Origin: Sphingomonadaceae bacterium
GTDB lineage: Bacteria; Pseudomonadota; Alphaproteobacteria; Sphingomonadales; Sphingomonadaceae
DNA length: 8,252 bases
Assembly (NCBI GenBank): GCA_016462305.1
Contig: JAEMTM010000079.1
Coordinates: 1 to 8,252, forward strand
Reading direction: 5' to 3'
This document shows positions 6,219 through 8,252 of the stretch, one piece after another; the first letter of the stretch is position 1; the number at the start of each line of letters is the position of its first letter. The notes beneath the pieces are model-generated. The model was not told the DNA's origin. It was given only the letters and a program-made list of their open reading frames with translations, and did not search any database. Made by a program: the position numbers and the translations under genes.

Positions 6219-7235
6219 ATGGCGAACAATAATAGCGAAATTTGGAACGATGGCGCTTGGCTTGCGCATCGGTACGACGCGTCCGCAGACGCCTTTCATC
6301 TGCGTCCTGTAAGCCGTTCGGCGCACAATGCCGCCGCCTTCCTCACCGATGAATATCTCGGGCTGGAACCAAGCCCGCTCGTCTTATCACGGCGCGAAGC
6401 CAAAGCACGCCGCGCCGAAAACGCCAGCCTGCATTTTATTTTGCATTCGGCCTTTTGTGCGTCGACCATGTTCGCCAACGCGTTTGATCTGCCGGGCCTG
6501 TCGATGGGTTTGAAGGAGCCTGTTTTATTGAACGACATTGTCGGCTTTCGCCGTCGCGGGGCGCCACCCGTGGCGGTCGCGGAACGGTTGGGCGATGCAC
6601 TGGACATGCTCGCGCGTCCCTTTGGCGACGATTCGGCGGTTGTTGTGAAACCGTCCAATATCTTCAATGCGCTTGCCCCCGCATCGCTTGCTATGCGGCC
6701 AACAAGCAAAGCCATTCTTGTCTATGCGCCACTGTCGGTGTTTCTTCTGTCTGTGGCCCGCAAGGGGCTTTGGTGTCGGCTATGGTGTCGCGAGTTATTG
6801 GAGGGGCAAATTACAGACGGCATAGCCGATCTTGGTTTTGAGCCGGGTGATTTTTTCCGGCAGACCGATTTGCAAGTCGCTGCGGTCGGTTGGCTGGCGC
6901 AGCAAAAGCTGTTTCATCACATGACGCGAAAGTTCGGACCCGAACGTATCGCAACGCTGGACAGCGAACGGCTGACCGCAAATCCCGGCAAGGCTCTGTT
7001 CGCTGCGGCGTCCCACTTTGGCCTTGGCAATCATGCCGCAGCAAACGACGCGCACCCCGCGTTTGGCACGCATAGCAAGTTGGGCGGCAGTTTCCGGATA
7101 GAGGACCGGCACGCGGAATATGCATTGGCGCAGACGGCGCATGGCGACGAAATTGAGAAGGTCCTGATTTGGGCCGAGGCGGTTGCCCAATCTGCCAACA
7201 TCCAGCTTACATTGGAACATCCGCTGCGCTTTTGA
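6219..7235 (+). CDS. diverged sulfotransferase-like P-loop protein
   Basis: This 338-aa cytoplasmic protein (no signal peptide) resembles the sulfotransferase superfamily in motif order only. Residues 73-90, FILHSAFCASTMFANAFD, sit where the family has its phosphate-binding loop (G.PRSGTT); LKEP follows at 98-101 and VKPSN at 143-147. VYAPLSVFLLSVARKGLWCR (168-187) matches the region that binds the 3'-phosphate of PAPS, keeping Ser178 but lacking the usual Arg. DSERLTANPGKALFAAASHFG (248-268) matches the E.L..dP...l....FLG motif, and HSKLGG is near 285. The start is taken at ATG 6219; the frame is open to a TTG at 6180, but that would overlap the divergent hydroxylase gene. Whether it transfers sulfate is uncertain given the altered loops. 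Its context, between a 2-oxoglutarate hydroxylase and a TonB-dependent receptor, suggests peptide or ligand modification. Confidence 0.65.
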   Translation: MANNNSEIWNDGAWLAHRYDASADAFHLRPVSRSAHNAAAFLTDEYLGLEPSPLVLSRREAKARRAENASLHFILHSAFCASTMFANAFDLPGLSMGLKEPVLLNDIVGFRRRGAPPVAVAERLGDALDMLARPFGDDSAVVVKPSNIFNALAPASLAMRPTSKAILVYAPLSVFLLSVARKGLWCRLWCRELLEGQITDGIADLGFEPGDFFRQTDLQVAAVGWLAQQKLFHHMTRKFGPERIATLDSERLTANPGKALFAAASHFGLGNHAAANDAHPAFGTHSKLGGSFRIEDRHAEYALAQTAHGDEIEKVLIWAEAVAQSANIQLTLEHPLRF

Positions 7236-7261
7236 AGCGACGCGCCACCCAAATGCTGGCG

Positions 7262-7286
7262 CGACCATTTCCACCAAAAATGGTCG
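7262..7286. terminator. 9-bp hairpin in the convergent gap
   Basis: CGACCATTT (7262-7270) and AAATGGTCG (7278-7286) form a perfect 9-bp stem with a 7-nt loop, 26 nt after the stop of the sulfotransferase-like gene. No long T-run follows on either strand. It sits just upstream of the GC-rich hairpin at 7299-7322 and may act with it in termination. Confidence 0.45.
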
Positions 7287-7298
7287 GGCAATACAAAA

Positions 7299-7332
7299 GG
7301 GGCGGACATTGCTGCCCGCCCCCTTGTTTCTT
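7299..7332. terminator. bidirectional intrinsic terminator
   Basis: GGGGCGG (7299-7305) pairs with CCGCCCC (7316-7322) around a 10-nt loop. On the plus strand it is followed by CTTGTTTCTTT, and on the minus strand by TTTTGTATT. Flanking T-tracts on both sides fit termination of both the sulfotransferase-like gene and the convergent receptor gene, whose stop codon is at 7350-7348. Confidence 0.75.
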
Positions 7333-7347
7333 TATATGCTCTTCAAA

Positions 7348-8252
7348 TTAGAAGCGCAGCTTTGCCGTTACAGCATAGCGACGTCCCAGCGCGTCATATG
7401 TCGACGGGAAGGTGTTACCGCTGTTGAACGATGTCGAACCCGCATTGTTTCCGGTCAATGGTGGAGCCTTATCCAGCAAATTCTGCACCGAAATGGTGAT
7501 GGTCAGATTTTCGCTAGCATTGAGACGCGTTGACAGATCAAAATAATCATAGGCCTTGATCTTGCCGAAGTTAACCGTCCGGCCTCCAACGCCCAAGACT
7601 GATGCACCAATGGTTCCGTTGAAGAACGCACCACCGTCAATCACGTCCAATGGCTCTTGCTCCATCGCCGACAGATGACGCCACAATAACGACACGTCGA
7701 TCTTGTCAAACGACAATGTTGTCCGCTGCGACCATGAATATTCTGGCTGCAGTGAACCACCTGGTAAACTACCTGGTGAACCACAGTTGGCGCTGAAATA
7801 TCCGACGCATTCACGATTGACGGATGCGGAGCTTGCCACGAATGCGTTGAACTTGTTATTTAACGTGTAGTTCCCGTTGAACGACAAGGCCAAACCGATA
7901 TTGTCGGTAAGATCCGTCTTGTAGTTCAAGATCAAGTCGATGCCGTCTGTTGCAATTGCACCCGCGTTCGACAGAGTCGAAGGTAGGCCAGTGAAAACGT
8001 TCGGATCACCGCTCAGGCCGCCATCGGCCGGGCTACGGCGAATGCTGGTACACGCAGCAGTTGTCGATGCGCCAGCCGCTGGACTGAATACATTCGATCC
8101 AAAGCAAGCCGCAATTACGTCAGCAGGGGTCGGGATGGTAATCGCCTTGGTTACCTTGATGTTGTAATAATCGACCGTTGCGCTGAAGCCAGGGATAAAG
8201 GCTGGCTGGAAAGTTGCACCAATCGTGAAGCTGTCCGACGTTTCAGGCTTAA
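7348..8252 (-). CDS. TonB-dependent outer-membrane receptor, C-terminal beta-barrel (partial)
   Basis: The frame is open from the right edge down to the stop at 7350-7348, giving 300 visible residues; the start, signal peptide, TonB box and plug lie outside the window. The visible part begins KPETSDSFTIGATFQPAF followed by a VDYYNIKV strand, the recurring pattern of TonB-dependent receptor barrels (PE.S..yt.G..w.P....l....dyy.i). Alternating strands follow (LILNYKTDL, LALSFNGNYTL, TLSFDKIDVSLLWRH, YFDLSTRLNASENLTITISVQNLLDK). It ends in GRRYAVTAKLRF, with the C-terminal aromatic residue required for BAM-assisted assembly. Cys49 and Cys67, and Cys148 and Cys156 (visible-fragment numbering), fall in likely extracellular loops and could form disulfides. 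Such receptors import siderophores, glycans, peptides or similar ligands using TonB energy; the ligand cannot be told from this part. Confidence 0.93.
   Translation of the reverse strand, partial: KPETSDSFTIGATFQPAFIPGFSATVDYYNIKVTKAITIPTPADVIAACFGSNVFSPAAGASTTAACTSIRRSPADGGLSGDPNVFTGLPSTLSNAGAIATDGIDLILNYKTDLTDNIGLALSFNGNYTLNNKFNAFVASSASVNRECVGYFSANCGSPGSLPGGSLQPEYSWSQRTTLSFDKIDVSLLWRHLSAMEQEPLDVIDGGAFFNGTIGASVLGVGGRTVNFGKIKAYDYFDLSTRLNASENLTITISVQNLLDKAPPLTGNNAGSTSFNSGNTFPSTYDALGRRYAVTAKLRF

Noticed and set aside
7348..7935. Receptor fragment as a complete 195-aa gene starting at 7935
   Set aside because: The codon there is an internal TTG. The same frame continues upstream without a stop to 8252 with clear barrel strands, so the gene is cut by the window edge rather than short.
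7940..8167. 75-aa plus-strand open frame at the right end
   Set aside because: It is antisense to the TonB-dependent receptor barrel, whose frame is continuous through this region to the window edge.

Overview
The window looks chromosomal and alphaproteobacterial, most probably from Sphingomonadales (a sphingomonad or erythrobacter relative). This is inferred from moderately high GC (judged by eye, not counted), a TonB-dependent receptor next to a TPR/aspartyl beta-hydroxylase gene, an exported M17 aminopeptidase, and a small secreted protein of a type I associate from memory with sphingomonads. No phage, IS, tRNA, rRNA or CRISPR signal was seen, and no gene-free stretch exceeds about 130 bases.

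Layout. Positions 1-103 (minus) hold the 5' end of an exported or membrane-anchored protein of unknown function, cut by the window edge. Divergent from it, 195-1757 (+) encodes an M17 leucyl aminopeptidase with a signal peptide and a complete metal and catalytic site. A 126-bp gap follows, containing a perfect 28-bp palindrome. Next is clpB at 1884-4460 (+), a full-length, intact disaggregase. Two small TTG-loop hairpins follow clpB and face a convergent gene at 4547-4888 (minus), which encodes a 113-aa secreted protein with an Ala/Pro/Ser repeat. At 4990-6186 (minus) lies a TPR plus aspartyl/asparaginyl beta-hydroxylase (2-oxoglutarate dioxygenase) protein. Only 32 bp away and divergent, 6219-7235 (+) encodes a highly diverged sulfotransferase-like protein. 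It converges across a hairpin-rich gap on the 3' part of a TonB-dependent receptor (7348-8252, minus, cut by the right edge).

How they may work together. The left half is housekeeping: periplasmic peptide breakdown and protein disaggregation. The right third (hydroxylase, sulfotransferase-like protein, receptor) is the most interesting part. It pairs an outer-membrane importer with two putative modifying enzymes, one of which lacks the expected cofactor-binding residues. A peptide- or ligand-modification and uptake locus is a reasonable inference, but the sequence alone does not prove it.
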